In this document: piece after piece, positions 34,387 to 43,476 of the stretch
Position numbering within the stretch: position 1 is the first letter of the stretch
How the letters are laid out: each line of letters begins with the position of its first letter
Source of the DNA: Imperialibacter sp040222815
GTDB taxonomy: Bacteria; Bacteroidota; Bacteroidia; Cytophagales; Cyclobacteriaceae
Length of the DNA stretch: 64,000 bases
Assembly: GCF_040222815.1 (NCBI RefSeq)
Contig: NZ_JAVKCH010000053.1
Span: forward strand, 124,001 to 188,000
Direction of reading: 5' to 3'
The notes under the pieces: generated by a model
The model's database searches: none
The model's input: the letters and a program-made list of their open reading frames with translations, nothing else
What the model was told of the DNA's origin: nothing
Made by a program: the position numbers and the translations under genes

Positions 34387-34824
34387 CTAGAAAATCTCTA
34401 CTCTGCTGAGCAGCATGTCCGATTTGAAAGTGTTATTTTGAAATGACAAAGTGAGGTCTTTCTTGTCGAGCGAAATCTTGCCGCCCAGCATATCGATAGC
34501 TGAGTACTCTATTTCCTGCTTGGTTAAAATGTCAAGAAAGTACTCCTCGTTGGCACGTCTTATCTCGAAGCTAAACTTTTGAACCAGGCGGTCTTCACGA
34601 AAAACCTCGGCGTTTTTACCAGAGATAAGCACCTTATATAGAATACCTGTTTTTAGCGTGCTAACGGTGATAGCACCAAAAGGTGTAGGGTACTTTGTGT
34701 TTACCCAAACCCAGACGCCACTGACCTCAACATTCTTTCTATTGATGGCCTCCTCCATCGGATCAACTTTGGAGCATCCGTCCAAAAGCACCAAAACTGT
34801 CAGGAAAAATAGCGCTTTTGTCAT
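34387..34824 (-). CDS. Small lipoprotein of unknown function
   Basis: The 145-residue protein has a lipoprotein signal (ALFFLTVLVLLDGC, Cys about residue 17) followed by a beta-rich domain with alternating hydrophobic strands (VWVWVNTKYP, ITVSTLKTGILYKVLI) and no recognisable catalytic site. It looks like a small lipocalin- or META-like stress or structural lipoprotein, but I cannot name a family. It directly precedes the NUDIX gene in one operon. A near-match -7 element (TACATTTA) lies about 15 bases upstream. Confidence 0.65.
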   Translation of the reverse strand: MTKALFFLTVLVLLDGCSKVDPMEEAINRKNVEVSGVWVWVNTKYPTPFGAITVSTLKTGILYKVLISGKNAEVFREDRLVQKFSFEIRRANEEYFLDILTKQEIEYSAIDMLGGKISLDKKDLTLSFQNNTFKSDMLLSRVEIF

Positions 34825-34930
34825 AGGATAAGCTTGGAGTAAATGTAGGCCGACGGAACGCCGGATACCCTCGCCCCATCAATTTAAGGAATAAACAGTT
34901 ATAGTCCTTTGCATCCCTACTGGACAAAAC

Positions 34931-34959
34931 AAAAAAAAAGCGAGCCCTGCCCGCTTTTT
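34931..34959 (-). terminator. Intrinsic terminator after the DUF2911 gene
   Basis: The arms aaaaagcg (34935-34942) and cgcttttt (34952-34959) form a stem with a nine-base loop, and nine T residues follow on the minus strand. It lies about 20 bases beyond the DUF2911 stop. Confidence 0.75.
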
Positions 34960-34978
34960 ACTGTTGATTTCGGTCTGA

Positions 34979-35503
34979 TTATTTTACGTTGAACGAAACG
35001 TCCAGGTCGCCCCATAGCAGGCTCACTTTGCCCGACTTGTCTATCGTGTAGGTCAACCTTTCGGAGGCAGTTGCAGCTTTTTTCGGCTTTACACTTACTT
35101 GCAGAGCATCTTCTCCCATATTTTTTTCGTAGTCAAAAGCGCCCCAGGTGTCCCAGGTTTTGTTGAAGATAAGTGTCCAGTCGTCACCGTTTTTCAATGT
35201 AAAAAATGCGTATTTTCCAGCCGGAAGTGCCTTGCCTTCTATTTTTACATCTTTGTCAACTTCGAATACAGTGGCGTTGTTAGCCCCAGCTCTCCATACC
35301 TTGCCTTCCATTGGCTCCACGTCTTTCCCCATTGTTCTGCCCTTCAAAGCAGGTGAGCTGTAATTGATTGATACGGTGGCTCCACTCTTTATCTTTTCTG
35401 ATACTGACGCAGCAGGGCTTGGTTTGTCCTGGGCGAGAAGGTTGCCAAAAGCAATGGTGAAGAGTCCCAAGCAAAGCGCAAAAATTTTGTAGCTAGTTTT
35501 CAT
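34979..35503 (-). CDS. Secreted DUF2911 protein
   Basis: The 174-residue product has a signal peptide (YKIFALCLGLFTIAFGNLLAQ, about residues 5-25, cited by span) and a DUF2911 domain. SINYSSPALKGRTMGKD, WRAGANNATVFEVDKDV and GKYAFFTLKNGDDWTLIFNK are the family landmarks. DUF2911 proteins are common secreted beta-rich proteins of Bacteroidota without a known function. The longer frame that reaches 35581 would begin inside the preceding gene and bury the signal peptide, so ATG 35503 is used. A terminator follows. Confidence 0.82.
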   Translation of the reverse strand: MKTSYKIFALCLGLFTIAFGNLLAQDKPSPAASVSEKIKSGATVSINYSSPALKGRTMGKDVEPMEGKVWRAGANNATVFEVDKDVKIEGKALPAGKYAFFTLKNGDDWTLIFNKTWDTWGAFDYEKNMGEDALQVSVKPKKAATASERLTYTIDKSGKVSLLWGDLDVSFNVK

Positions 35504-35577
35504 GGTTTGTGATTTAGTTAAAGGATACCACTGTAGACGAACCAGCAACCCAAAATGTTTTGACTTTGATGTTCGTT

Positions 35578-36372
35578 TCAATAAATGGTTCCGATCCAGT
35601 CAAACATATCCACCTTCACATACTGTGAGTATTTGCCTCTGAAGTCTGATATGGCAATTTTTAGATTGCTTCTGCTTACTGAATCTTCGTTCAGGTAAAA
35701 GACAAAAGCAGACGTGCCAGCGGGAGTGGCGTTTGCCCGCCTGAGAGATACTTTATTTTCTTCATCGATGAGAAAATAAGTGTAGTCACCTTTCACCAGC
35801 GCAGTGTCGGCAAGCCCGTTGTCGCTAAGGAGGTCAAAAAAGTTATCTACAAGCGTGTTCGACTGCTGCGATTCGGAATATTTCTGGATGCTACCCCAAA
35901 GTATCCCTTCAGGCATTCGGTAAACCTGAGGGTTCACAAACTCAAAATCATCGCTTTCCGTCATGTCCAGCGTATAGCCAGTGTCTGAAATAACAAGAGT
36001 GCCTGTAGACGCTGGCTTGTCTTTCACTTTCAAGCTTAAGTTGTACGTTCCATTAACAATTTTTGAGAAGGAATAAACATTGTAGGCAGGGCCGGTTTCA
36101 GAGCGGCAAGTACTGTTTTTGTAAATCTCATTGAATACGATATCAAGTTTGTTTTCCTCTGCATCTACCGTCATTAAGATGTTGTAATTGGAACATTCGT
36201 ACAGATTGGTCGACTCAAATAAGATTTGAAAGAATGGATCTTCTCCGCTTACGTCTTCCAGCATTGTTACATTGATTTTGCTCGTGATAGGGCCCTGAAA
36301 TTCGTCGCTATCCAGGCTGCACGAGAATAAAAATCCTAACCCCACCACTGCAATGATTGCAATCTTCTTCAT
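35578..36372 (-). CDS. Lipoprotein of unknown function
   Basis: The 264-residue protein has a lipoprotein signal (IIAVVGLGFLFSC, Cys about residue 18) and then a long beta-rich region with TNLYECSNYNI and YKNSTCRSETG cysteine sites (about residues 57 and 88) that may be disulphide-linked. The pattern resembles outer-surface lipoproteins of Bacteroidota that carry beta-sandwich domains, but I cannot assign a family. It precedes the DUF2911 gene by 74 bases on the same strand. Confidence 0.65.
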   Translation of the reverse strand: MKKIAIIAVVGLGFLFSCSLDSDEFQGPITSKINVTMLEDVSGEDPFFQILFESTNLYECSNYNILMTVDAEENKLDIVFNEIYKNSTCRSETGPAYNVYSFSKIVNGTYNLSLKVKDKPASTGTLVISDTGYTLDMTESDDFEFVNPQVYRMPEGILWGSIQKYSESQQSNTLVDNFFDLLSDNGLADTALVKGDYTYFLIDEENKVSLRRANATPAGTSAFVFYLNEDSVSRSNLKIAISDFRGKYSQYVKVDMFDWIGTIY

Positions 36373-36565
36373 ACACTATTTTTTTTGGTATTAAGAGACA
36401 AATTTGGTGACAAATGGTTGGAATGTTGCACCTCAAAATCACAATTCACTAAAAAATGTCGGTTTTGCCTGTCAGAAAATTGCAGATCGCTGAAATACAG
36501 GCCAGTTGATATTCCACAATCCCAAACTTTGTTTGCACAGGCTCTTCAAATCATAAATTATTACC

Positions 36566-36573
36566 TAATTTTG
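36566..36573 (+). promoter_or_regulatory. lepA: Putative -7 element of the lepA operon
   Basis: TAATTTTG matches TAnnTTTG exactly, 19 bases upstream of ATG 36593. A purine-rich AAAGGAA lies between it and the start codon. Confidence 0.45.
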
Positions 36574-36592
36574 CAGACTTTTAAAGGAACGT

Positions 36593-38380
36593 ATGGATCA
36601 CATCCGCAATTTCTGCATAATAGCACACATAGATCACGGTAAAAGCACCCTTGCTGACAGGCTCCTTGAGGCCACTCACACCATCACTGATCGGGAAAGG
36701 CAGAACCAGCTTCTTGACAACATGGACTTGGAGCGGGAGCGAGGCATCACCATTAAGAGCCACGCCATTCAAATGAACTACAAGAGCGGTGGCAAGGATT
36801 ACGTGCTCAACCTGATTGACACACCAGGCCACGTTGACTTTTCTTACGAGGTATCACGCTCCATTGCCGCCTGCGAAGGGGCACTTTTGATTGTTGATGC
36901 ATCTCAGGGCATTGAAGCGCAGACCATTTCCAATCTGTACCTGGCTTTAAATCACGACCTCGAGATCATACCGGTGCTCAATAAAATTGACTTGCCCGGC
37001 GCTATGGTGGAGGAGGTAAAAGACCAGGTGGTGGAATTGCTCGGTTGTACCCGGGAAGAGATTCTATTGGCCAGCGGAAAAGAAGGTATTGGTATAGACG
37101 AGATACTGGAGGCTATCGTTCAGAGGATCAAGCCACCCAAGGGAGATCCTAACGGCCCCTTGCAGGCGATGATATTTGACTCCGTTTTCAACTCTTTCAG
37201 AGGCGTTGAAGTTATTTTCAGGGTGTTCAATGGCACCATGAAAAAAGGAGAAAAGGTAAAATTCATGAATATCGGCAGCATTTACGATGTGGACGAAATT
37301 GGCGTACTCAAACTCAAACAATCACCAAAAGCAGAAATTAGCGCTGGTAATGTTGGGTACCTGATCTCTGGCATAAAAGTGGCCAAGGAAGTAAAAGTAG
37401 GAGACACGATCACCCATGTGGACAGGCCAGCGGCCGTTGCCATCAAGGGTTTTGAAGATGTGAAGCCAATGGTTTTTGCAGGAATCTACCCGGTAGAAAC
37501 TTCGGAATACGAAGAGCTTAGGGCATCAATGGAAAAGCTCCAACTCAACGATGCCTCCCTCGTTTGGGAGCCAGAGACTTCAGCAGCTCTTGGCTTTGGC
37601 TTTAGGTGCGGTTTTCTTGGCATGCTTCACATGGAAATTATCCAGGAGCGCTTGGAGCGGGAGTTTGACATGACTGTGATCACCACAGTGCCTTCTGTGC
37701 GGTTTCATGCCACGCTCAAGGGCGGGGAAATGCTGAAAGTAAGTGCACCGTCGGAAATGCCTGACCCCATTGCTTTAGATTTCATCGAAGAGCCTTTTAT
37801 CAGGGCCCAAATAATAAGTAAATCGGAGTATATCGGTCCCATCATTTCGCTGTGTATCGACAAGAGGGGCGAAATAAAAAACCAGGTATACCTTACCTCC
37901 GACAGGGTAGAGTTGACCTTCGAACTGCCACTTTCAGAAATTGTATTTGACTTCTTCGATAAGCTGAAAACAATTTCAAGGGGCTATGCCTCCCTCGACT
38001 ATGAGCTGATAGGTTACCGTCAGTCGAACATGGTGAAGCTCGATATTATGCTCAATGGTGAGCGGGTGGATGCGCTTTCGGCCATTGTGCACAGAGACAA
38101 GGCCTACGATTGGGGCAAGAAGCTCTGCGAAAAATTGCGTGAGTTGTTGCCACGCCAAATGTTTGAAATTGCCATTCAGGCAGCTATTGGAGCTAAAATT
38201 ATTTCCAGAGAGACTGTGAAGGCCATGCGCAAAAACGTGTTGGCTAAGTGTTACGGCGGTGATATTAGCCGTAAGCGTAAGCTGCTCGAAAAGCAGAAAA
38301 AAGGTAAGAAGCGAATGCGCCAGGTAGGCAATGTAGAAATTCCGCAGGAAGCCTTTATGGCAGTATTGAAAATAGACTAA
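36593..38380 (+). CDS. lepA: Elongation factor 4 (LepA)
   Basis: The 595-residue protein has the usual LepA length and motifs: G1 AHIDHGKST (about residues 11-19), the RERGITIKS switch I, DTPGHVDF, NKIDLPGA and a C-terminal LepA-specific domain ending in basic residues (GKKRMRQVGNVEIPQEAFMAVLK). LepA is a ribosome-associated GTPase that affects initiation and back-translocation under stress. It is the first gene of lepA-folD-queE, with folD 10 bases downstream. The N-terminus is MDHIRNFCIIAHIDHGKST. Confidence 0.97.
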   Translation: MDHIRNFCIIAHIDHGKSTLADRLLEATHTITDRERQNQLLDNMDLERERGITIKSHAIQMNYKSGGKDYVLNLIDTPGHVDFSYEVSRSIAACEGALLIVDASQGIEAQTISNLYLALNHDLEIIPVLNKIDLPGAMVEEVKDQVVELLGCTREEILLASGKEGIGIDEILEAIVQRIKPPKGDPNGPLQAMIFDSVFNSFRGVEVIFRVFNGTMKKGEKVKFMNIGSIYDVDEIGVLKLKQSPKAEISAGNVGYLISGIKVAKEVKVGDTITHVDRPAAVAIKGFEDVKPMVFAGIYPVETSEYEELRASMEKLQLNDASLVWEPETSAALGFGFRCGFLGMLHMEIIQERLEREFDMTVITTVPSVRFHATLKGGEMLKVSAPSEMPDPIALDFIEEPFIRAQIISKSEYIGPIISLCIDKRGEIKNQVYLTSDRVELTFELPLSEIVFDFFDKLKTISRGYASLDYELIGYRQSNMVKLDIMLNGERVDALSAIVHRDKAYDWGKKLCEKLRELLPRQMFEIAIQAAIGAKIISRETVKAMRKNVLAKCYGGDISRKRKLLEKQKKGKKRMRQVGNVEIPQEAFMAVLKID

Positions 38381-38390
38381 ACCAGAAGAG

Positions 38391-39269
38391 ATGCCTCAGA
38401 TACTTGATGGTAAAAAGGTAGCTGCAGAGATCAAGCAGGAGATAGCAGCCAAAGTAAACGAACTGGTAGCTCAGGGTAAGAGAGCGCCCCATTTGGCTAT
38501 CATTATCGTGGGCGACGACGGCGCAAGCCACACCTATGTAAATGGAAAAATCAAAGCCTGCAAGGAAGTTGGGTTCGACTTCACGCTCATGCATTTTGCC
38601 AAGACCATCTCTGAGGAAAAGCTCATCAAGCATATTGAACAATTCAACGCCGATACAGACATCGATGGTTTCATTGTTCAGCTCCCCTTACCGGAGCACA
38701 TTTCGGTAGAAACGGTGACCGAGAGCATTTCAGCTGAAAAAGACGTCGATGGGTTTACCAATCAAAACTTTGGAAGTATAGGGTCGCAAACCCCTTTGCT
38801 AATGCCAGCTACCCCTTTTGGGGTGATGGAGCTGCTGAACCGCTACAAGATTGAAACCAAAGGGAAATATTGTGTGGTGGTGGGTGCAAGTAGGCTGGTG
38901 GGGGCGCCGCTGGGCATACTCATGACCCAGCAGGGGCAGGCTACGGTGACACTTTGCCATAAATACACCGAAAACATTTCTCAATACACAAAAAACGCCG
39001 ACATCCTGCTGGTGGCAGTAGGCAAGCCGCACCTGGTAACGGCCGACATGGTGAAAGAAGGGGCCGTTGTTGTAGATGTGGGGACTACGAGAATCGACGA
39101 CCCAACCAGAAAATCCGGATTCAGGCTGGTAGGTGATGTGGACTATGAAAACGTAGCGCCAAAAACGTCTTATATTACTCCAGTGCCAGGAGGGGTGGGG
39201 CCTATGACCATTGCGTCATTGCTGATGAATACCCTTCGAGCCTACGAAATGCTTCTTGAAACAGCCTGA
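38391..39269 (+). CDS. folD: Bifunctional methylenetetrahydrofolate dehydrogenase/cyclohydrolase
   Basis: The 292-residue protein is FolD, which oxidises methylene-THF to methenyl-THF and hydrolyses it to formyl-THF for purine and fMet synthesis. VGDDGASHTYVNGKIKACKEVGFD carries the catalytic Lys/Tyr region, DIDGFIVQLPLPEHI is the substrate loop, and GASRLVGAPLGILM is the NADP-binding loop. Its end PVPGGVGPMTIASLLMNT is diagnostic. It is cotranscribed with lepA and followed by queE with overlapping or near-overlapping ends. Confidence 0.96.
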   Translation: MPQILDGKKVAAEIKQEIAAKVNELVAQGKRAPHLAIIIVGDDGASHTYVNGKIKACKEVGFDFTLMHFAKTISEEKLIKHIEQFNADTDIDGFIVQLPLPEHISVETVTESISAEKDVDGFTNQNFGSIGSQTPLLMPATPFGVMELLNRYKIETKGKYCVVVGASRLVGAPLGILMTQQGQATVTLCHKYTENISQYTKNADILLVAVGKPHLVTADMVKEGAVVVDVGTTRIDDPTRKSGFRLVGDVDYENVAPKTSYITPVPGGVGPMTIASLLMNTLRAYEMLLETA

Positions 39270-39276
39270 TACCATA

Positions 39277-39888
39277 TTGCCTTCAATAAAAACAGCCCTT
39301 CCGTTAATGGAAGCTTTCTACACCATACAGGGTGAAGGAGCTTTTCAGGGGCATGCGGCCTATTTCATTCGCCTTGGTGGCTGCGACGTCGGCTGCATAT
39401 GGTGCGACGTAAAAGAGAGCTGGGAAGCAGAGGCTCATCCGGATACAGAAGTAGCCCCGATGGTGAAGGAAGCCTTGCAGTTTCCGGCAAGAGTGGCTGT
39501 CGTTACCGGAGGAGAGCCCCTGATGTACGACCTCGAAGAACTGACCCGGCAGCTAAAAGGCAATGGGTTCAGAACCCATATCGAAACTTCTGGCGCCTAT
39601 CCGCTTTCGGGAAGTTGGGACTGGGTGTGCTTTTCCCCTAAAAAATTCAAAGAGCCGCTTCCGGAAGTAGCTTTGGCGGCAGATGAGCTAAAGGTGATCG
39701 TCTACAACAAGTCAGACTTTAAATGGGCCGAGAAGTACGAAGCCCTTGTTGGCAAAAATTGCCGACTGTTTCTACAGCCCGAATGGTCACAGCAGGAAAA
39801 GGTGACACCTCTGATCATTGACTACATCAAAGCCAACCCGCAGTGGCAGGTTTCACTTCAGGTGCACAAATACCTGAATATTCCTTAA
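39277..39888 (+). CDS. queE: 7-carboxy-7-deazaguanine synthase (radical SAM)
   Basis: The protein has the radical-SAM cluster motif GGCDVGCIWCD (C-x3-C-x2-C), the QueE opening LMEAFYTIQGEG and the VVTGGEPLMYDL SAM-binding strand, then the HIETSG motif. QueE turns 6-carboxytetrahydropterin into 7-carboxy-7-deazaguanine, an early step to preQ0, preQ1 and queuosine. No ATG fits before the conserved opening, so the start is a TTG, either 39277 (used here, seven bases past the folD stop) or 39256 (14-base overlap with folD). The partner gene queD lies in the same window at 58.9 kb. Confidence 0.9.
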   Translation: MPSIKTALPLMEAFYTIQGEGAFQGHAAYFIRLGGCDVGCIWCDVKESWEAEAHPDTEVAPMVKEALQFPARVAVVTGGEPLMYDLEELTRQLKGNGFRTHIETSGAYPLSGSWDWVCFSPKKFKEPLPEVALAADELKVIVYNKSDFKWAEKYEALVGKNCRLFLQPEWSQQEKVTPLIIDYIKANPQWQVSLQVHKYLNIP

Positions 39889-39900
39889 TTCAGGAATGCT

Positions 39901-40587
39901 CTATATCTGTATAAAAATCCGCCAGTGCCCTTCCCGGTAAATTTCGAAGTTTAGCTCGCAGTCGAGCTGGTAGGAGTTGAAAGCGCTGGGCGCATAAAAA
40001 TTAATAGTGGCATTGGTCAGCGGATACACCACCTTGGTAAAAGCCACGATAGTTTGGCTACTTTCAAACATAGGTGACTTGTCGGCCGAAGCTTGCAGCT
40101 GACTAACCCCAATCGGAAGCCCGTTTCGTTGAATCAGTATTTCGACCTGGTTGGGGGTGTCGGCCATATGCACAAACCTTGTTCTGAGAATATTCCGCTT
40201 TTGTCCCACAGTGTAAGAAGAAACGTACTCACCAATATACTTGTCTTTGTCCCAGTAGCCAGTTACAATGCTATCTGGCACGCCAAGTTTTCTGATATAG
40301 AGCTCACCCTTACCATCTTTGAGACCATTTTTGAATTCACCCTTATAAAGGTTTCCATTCGACCAGGTGTAAGTGCCTACGCCGTCCGGGTAGCCTTTCT
40401 TGAAGCTCCCCTCATAGGTGTGAGAACCAAGTGCCTTACCAATACCATGAGCAAGCCCTTTTTTGCATTCACCATCGTACTCAAGGGCGAGCGTTTCCAT
40501 CAGTACCTCGCAGTCTTTCTGAATGGTTGGGCCGGGCCCTAAAAAAAGAAACAACCCGGCAAAAAGTGGTGTAAAAAATGTGTTCAT
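39901..40587 (-). CDS. Secreted MORN-repeat protein, copy A
   Basis: The 228-residue protein has a signal peptide and then three to four MORN repeats: YDGECKKGLAHGIG, YEGSFKKGYPDGVGTY, YKGEFKNGLKDGKGEL (about residues 34-97). A beta-rich C-terminal domain of about 130 residues has no known family and contains VEILIQRNGLPIG. MORN repeats bind lipids or protein partners. The neighbour on the same strand has the same architecture and clearly similar sequence. It is convergent with queE. Function unknown. Confidence 0.75.
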   Translation of the reverse strand: MNTFFTPLFAGLFLFLGPGPTIQKDCEVLMETLALEYDGECKKGLAHGIGKALGSHTYEGSFKKGYPDGVGTYTWSNGNLYKGEFKNGLKDGKGELYIRKLGVPDSIVTGYWDKDKYIGEYVSSYTVGQKRNILRTRFVHMADTPNQVEILIQRNGLPIGVSQLQASADKSPMFESSQTIVAFTKVVYPLTNATINFYAPSAFNSYQLDCELNFEIYREGHWRIFIQI

Positions 40588-40761
40588 ATGTAGTTTAGGT
40601 TTTAGGCTACAACAGGTTGCTTTTCAAAAGCACTTACTGGAAGATACAATATAACCCAAACAGGGGGAGTAAATCTATATGAAAAGTCAATCTGGAGGCA
40701 AAGAATTCAGTTTTTTTGGACAAACGCTTGTTGAAAGAGCTTGGAGAAGCTCAGTATAGTC

Positions 40762-41445
40762 TCAATAAACCTCGATTGTGATCAGCCACCTCGCTTTTTT
40801 GAATATGTCGAATTCAACATGGTATTCTAAAATCTCAGAACCAACCGGTGCCTGGCTGCGGAAGTCTAGTTTTGCACCAGTAAATGGAAAGTCCAGCTTG
40901 CGCAGCACGGTGTATTCAAATTCAGACAGCGGCTTAACCTCCTGATCACTCACCAACCTCAGCCCGTCTGCCACTATCGATTGCTTGTTCCTGGCATAAA
41001 CAATCATTATTTCCGACCCGTTCTCAGTTATTTCTTCAATCATCACGCTTTTGACATTGCTGGAGTGCGATTCTCTGTAGGGCAAATTTGAAGCCCCTAC
41101 GAAAATATCTTTGATCCAGTATCCTGCAAGAAGGCTGTCCTTTTGACCTTCCCTTTTCATCTTCATTTCTCCATAGCCTTCTTTCACACCTTTTACAAAG
41201 TCACCCGAGAAATAGTCACCATTCTTCCAAATGTATCGCCCCTGTCCTTCGGGCAGCCCTTTTTTGAACTCACCGATATAGGTGTCAATGCCTTTAGCAG
41301 TACCCGTTCCCTCAGCCAGCCCTTTTTTACACTCACCATCGTAAGTGCCCGAAATAGTTTCCAGAAGTACTTCGCAGTCTTTTACAGGTGAAATGGCTTG
41401 ATCACCAAGAAACACAATTAGGAGAATGATAAAGCTTTTGATCAT
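40762..41445 (-). CDS. Secreted MORN-repeat protein, copy B
   Basis: The 227-residue protein repeats the design of its neighbour: signal peptide, MORN repeats YDGECKKGLAEGTG, YIGEFKKGLPEGQGRY and FSGDFVKGVKEGYGEM (about residues 33-97), then a C-terminal domain with LAGYWIKDIFVGAS and a closing RWLITIEVY that matches RWRIFIQI of the other copy. The two genes are paralogues from a local duplication, separated by 174 bases. They may act together at the envelope. It is divergent from the PorE-like gene 90 bases away. Confidence 0.75.
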   Translation of the reverse strand: MIKSFIILLIVFLGDQAISPVKDCEVLLETISGTYDGECKKGLAEGTGTAKGIDTYIGEFKKGLPEGQGRYIWKNGDYFSGDFVKGVKEGYGEMKMKREGQKDSLLAGYWIKDIFVGASNLPYRESHSSNVKSVMIEEITENGSEIMIVYARNKQSIVADGLRLVSDQEVKPLSEFEYTVLRKLDFPFTGAKLDFRSQAPVGSEILEYHVEFDIFKKARWLITIEVY

Positions 41446-41535
41446 GATACTTTAAATAGATGTCGAAGACAAATCTATGGCTTCTGCCGTTATGTATTCA
41501 ATTTTTTATAATAGGATAATAGCTAATTTAGTGTG

Positions 41536-43461
41536 ATGATACGATTTGCTTCTCTTTTGGTGGTGATACTAATCTTCGGTGTAGCTGACATGGCTGCCCA
41601 GTCCACTTATACCACCGAAGATAAAAAAGCCATAAAATATTATGAACAATCGGCCTTGCAGATCAGAAGCCGTGACTTCAATGGCGGTATTGAATCACTG
41701 CAAAGTGCCTTGTTGCGTGATCCCTCATTTATAGAGGCTCACCTGCGACTTGCTTCAGCCTATAAGGTGCTGCTGAGATACGATCTTGCCGAGACACAGT
41801 ACCGGGAAGCGCTGGCGGTGGACTCACTTAATAAACTAAATTTTGACACCTACTTTGCCCTTGGCCTGATGATTTACGACAATGGCGAATATAAGGAGGC
41901 TAGGAAATACCTCTCAAGGTATATTCAAACCAACCCAAACAATGCAGGGAGAGAGGGCTTGGCGATGGATCTTATCAAGAATATTGATTTTGCGCTCGAC
42001 CTGATGAGTAACCCCTTGCCGTTCAATCCGGAGCCCCTGCCTGCTCCGCTCAACAAGTATGTGATGCAGTACTTTCCGGCCGTTACAGCTGATGGGAAGC
42101 AGCTTTTCTTCACTGTTCGGAAAGGTAACACAGCCAACGACGATGAGGATATTTATGTAACGGAGCAAAATGATGAAGGCGTTTGGTCAGAACCCGAGCC
42201 TATTTCTGATCTGATTAACTCACACAGGAACGAAGGCACTAGTTCAGTTTCTGCTGATGGTCGTATGCTGATTTTCACCTCCTGCCAGGCACCTGGAGGG
42301 TTTGGTAGCTGCGATCTTTATTTTGTTCAAAAAGAAGGAGATACATGGGGCAAGCCTCAGAATATTGGCCAGCCAATCAATTCTGCAGGCTGGGAGTCAC
42401 AACCATCGCTATCGGCTGATGGTCGCACGCTGTATTTTGTAAGTGACCGAAGAGGAGGGCAGGGCAAAAGAGATATTTGGGTCAGCACGCTTTCGGCTCG
42501 TGACAACTGGATGGAGCCGGTGAACCTCGGGCCCGTTATCAACACGGAAGGCGACGACCTGTCGCCTTTTATTCACGTCAACGGCCAGTCTTTGTACTTC
42601 TCCTCGTCAGGGCATAAGGGGCTTGGTAAGTATGATTTGTTTCTGAGTGAAAAAAATGGGCTTGAGTGGTCCCAGCCAAAGAACCTTGGCTACCCCATCA
42701 ATACAAAAGACGATCAGGTATCGCTGGTCATTACTTCGGATGGCACCAAGGCCTACTACTCCCATGAGGTTATTGGGAACAACCGGGATTTTCAAAGCTC
42801 ATTGTACACATTTGATGTTCCGGAGGAAATTCGTGTGCAAAACAAAAGTAATTTTCTCACTGGCAGAGTAATGGATATTGAGACCAAAAAGCCCCTGGGG
42901 GCGTCCATTGAGATGTTCGACATCAACGATGCGTCGCTTAACTACAAAGTGACCTCCGACAAGGTGGATGGAAAGTACTTTGTAGTGCTTACCGAGGGCA
43001 AGGAGTACTCTATTTACGTTACCCGCAAAGGCTATCTGTTTGAAAACCTTACATTTAACTATCTGGAGAAAAAGTCAAGGGAGCCTGAAGTCCTTGATAT
43101 CTATTTGACGCCTATTAAAGCAGGAGCTACGTCGGTACTTAAGAATATATTTTTCGATGTTGACCAGTATGTGCTGAAAGAGAAGTCTAAAACAGAATTG
43201 GACGAAGTGATAAAGTTTTTGAAAGACAACGAGCAGATAAGGATGGAAATAGAAGGGCATACCGACAATACGGGCAGTACTTCTCACAACTTGGAACTGT
43301 CGACAAATAGGGCAAAATCGGTTTATGATTTTTTAGTCAAGGCGGGAATCCCAAAGGAAAGGCTTCAATACAAAGGGTACGGATCAACCAAACCCAAAGT
43401 TGACAATAGCACGGAAGAAGGAAAGCAGCTTAACAGAAGAATTGAGTTCAGAATACTTTAG
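41536..43461 (+). CDS. PorE-like TPR/PD40/carboxypeptidase-regulatory/OmpA protein
   Basis: The 641-residue protein has a signal peptide (ending AAQS, about residue 22), TPR helices (about 30-150), WD40-like PD40 propeller repeats (VTADGKQLFFTVRKG, VSADGRMLIFTSC, LSADGRTLYFVSDRRGG, HVNGQSLYFSSSG; about 170-420), a carboxypeptidase-regulatory beta domain (about 435-520) and a C-terminal OmpA peptidoglycan-binding domain (IFFDVDQYVL, IEGHTDNTGS, NRAKSVYDFL; about 535-641). This domain order is that of PorE of the type IX secretion system, which ties the machine to peptidoglycan. PorE is a lipoprotein, whereas this copy has no lipobox, so it may be a paralogue. GTG 41533 precedes ATG 41536, which I use. 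Confidence 0.85.
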   Translation: MIRFASLLVVILIFGVADMAAQSTYTTEDKKAIKYYEQSALQIRSRDFNGGIESLQSALLRDPSFIEAHLRLASAYKVLLRYDLAETQYREALAVDSLNKLNFDTYFALGLMIYDNGEYKEARKYLSRYIQTNPNNAGREGLAMDLIKNIDFALDLMSNPLPFNPEPLPAPLNKYVMQYFPAVTADGKQLFFTVRKGNTANDDEDIYVTEQNDEGVWSEPEPISDLINSHRNEGTSSVSADGRMLIFTSCQAPGGFGSCDLYFVQKEGDTWGKPQNIGQPINSAGWESQPSLSADGRTLYFVSDRRGGQGKRDIWVSTLSARDNWMEPVNLGPVINTEGDDLSPFIHVNGQSLYFSSSGHKGLGKYDLFLSEKNGLEWSQPKNLGYPINTKDDQVSLVITSDGTKAYYSHEVIGNNRDFQSSLYTFDVPEEIRVQNKSNFLTGRVMDIETKKPLGASIEMFDINDASLNYKVTSDKVDGKYFVVLTEGKEYSIYVTRKGYLFENLTFNYLEKKSREPEVLDIYLTPIKAGATSVLKNIFFDVDQYVLKEKSKTELDEVIKFLKDNEQIRMEIEGHTDNTGSTSHNLELSTNRAKSVYDFLVKAGIPKERLQYKGYGSTKPKVDNSTEEGKQLNRRIEFRIL

Positions 43462-43476
43462 CACATTAACCAGCAC

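Noticed and set aside
36385..36642. Plus-strand frame of 85 codons ahead of lepA
   Set aside because: Overlaps the lepA start and its promoter element; composition is that of random A/T-rich spacer.
39880..39897. Hairpin attcct/aggaat around the queE stop
   Set aside because: Six-base arms with A/T-rich content and no following T run; too weak to call a terminator.
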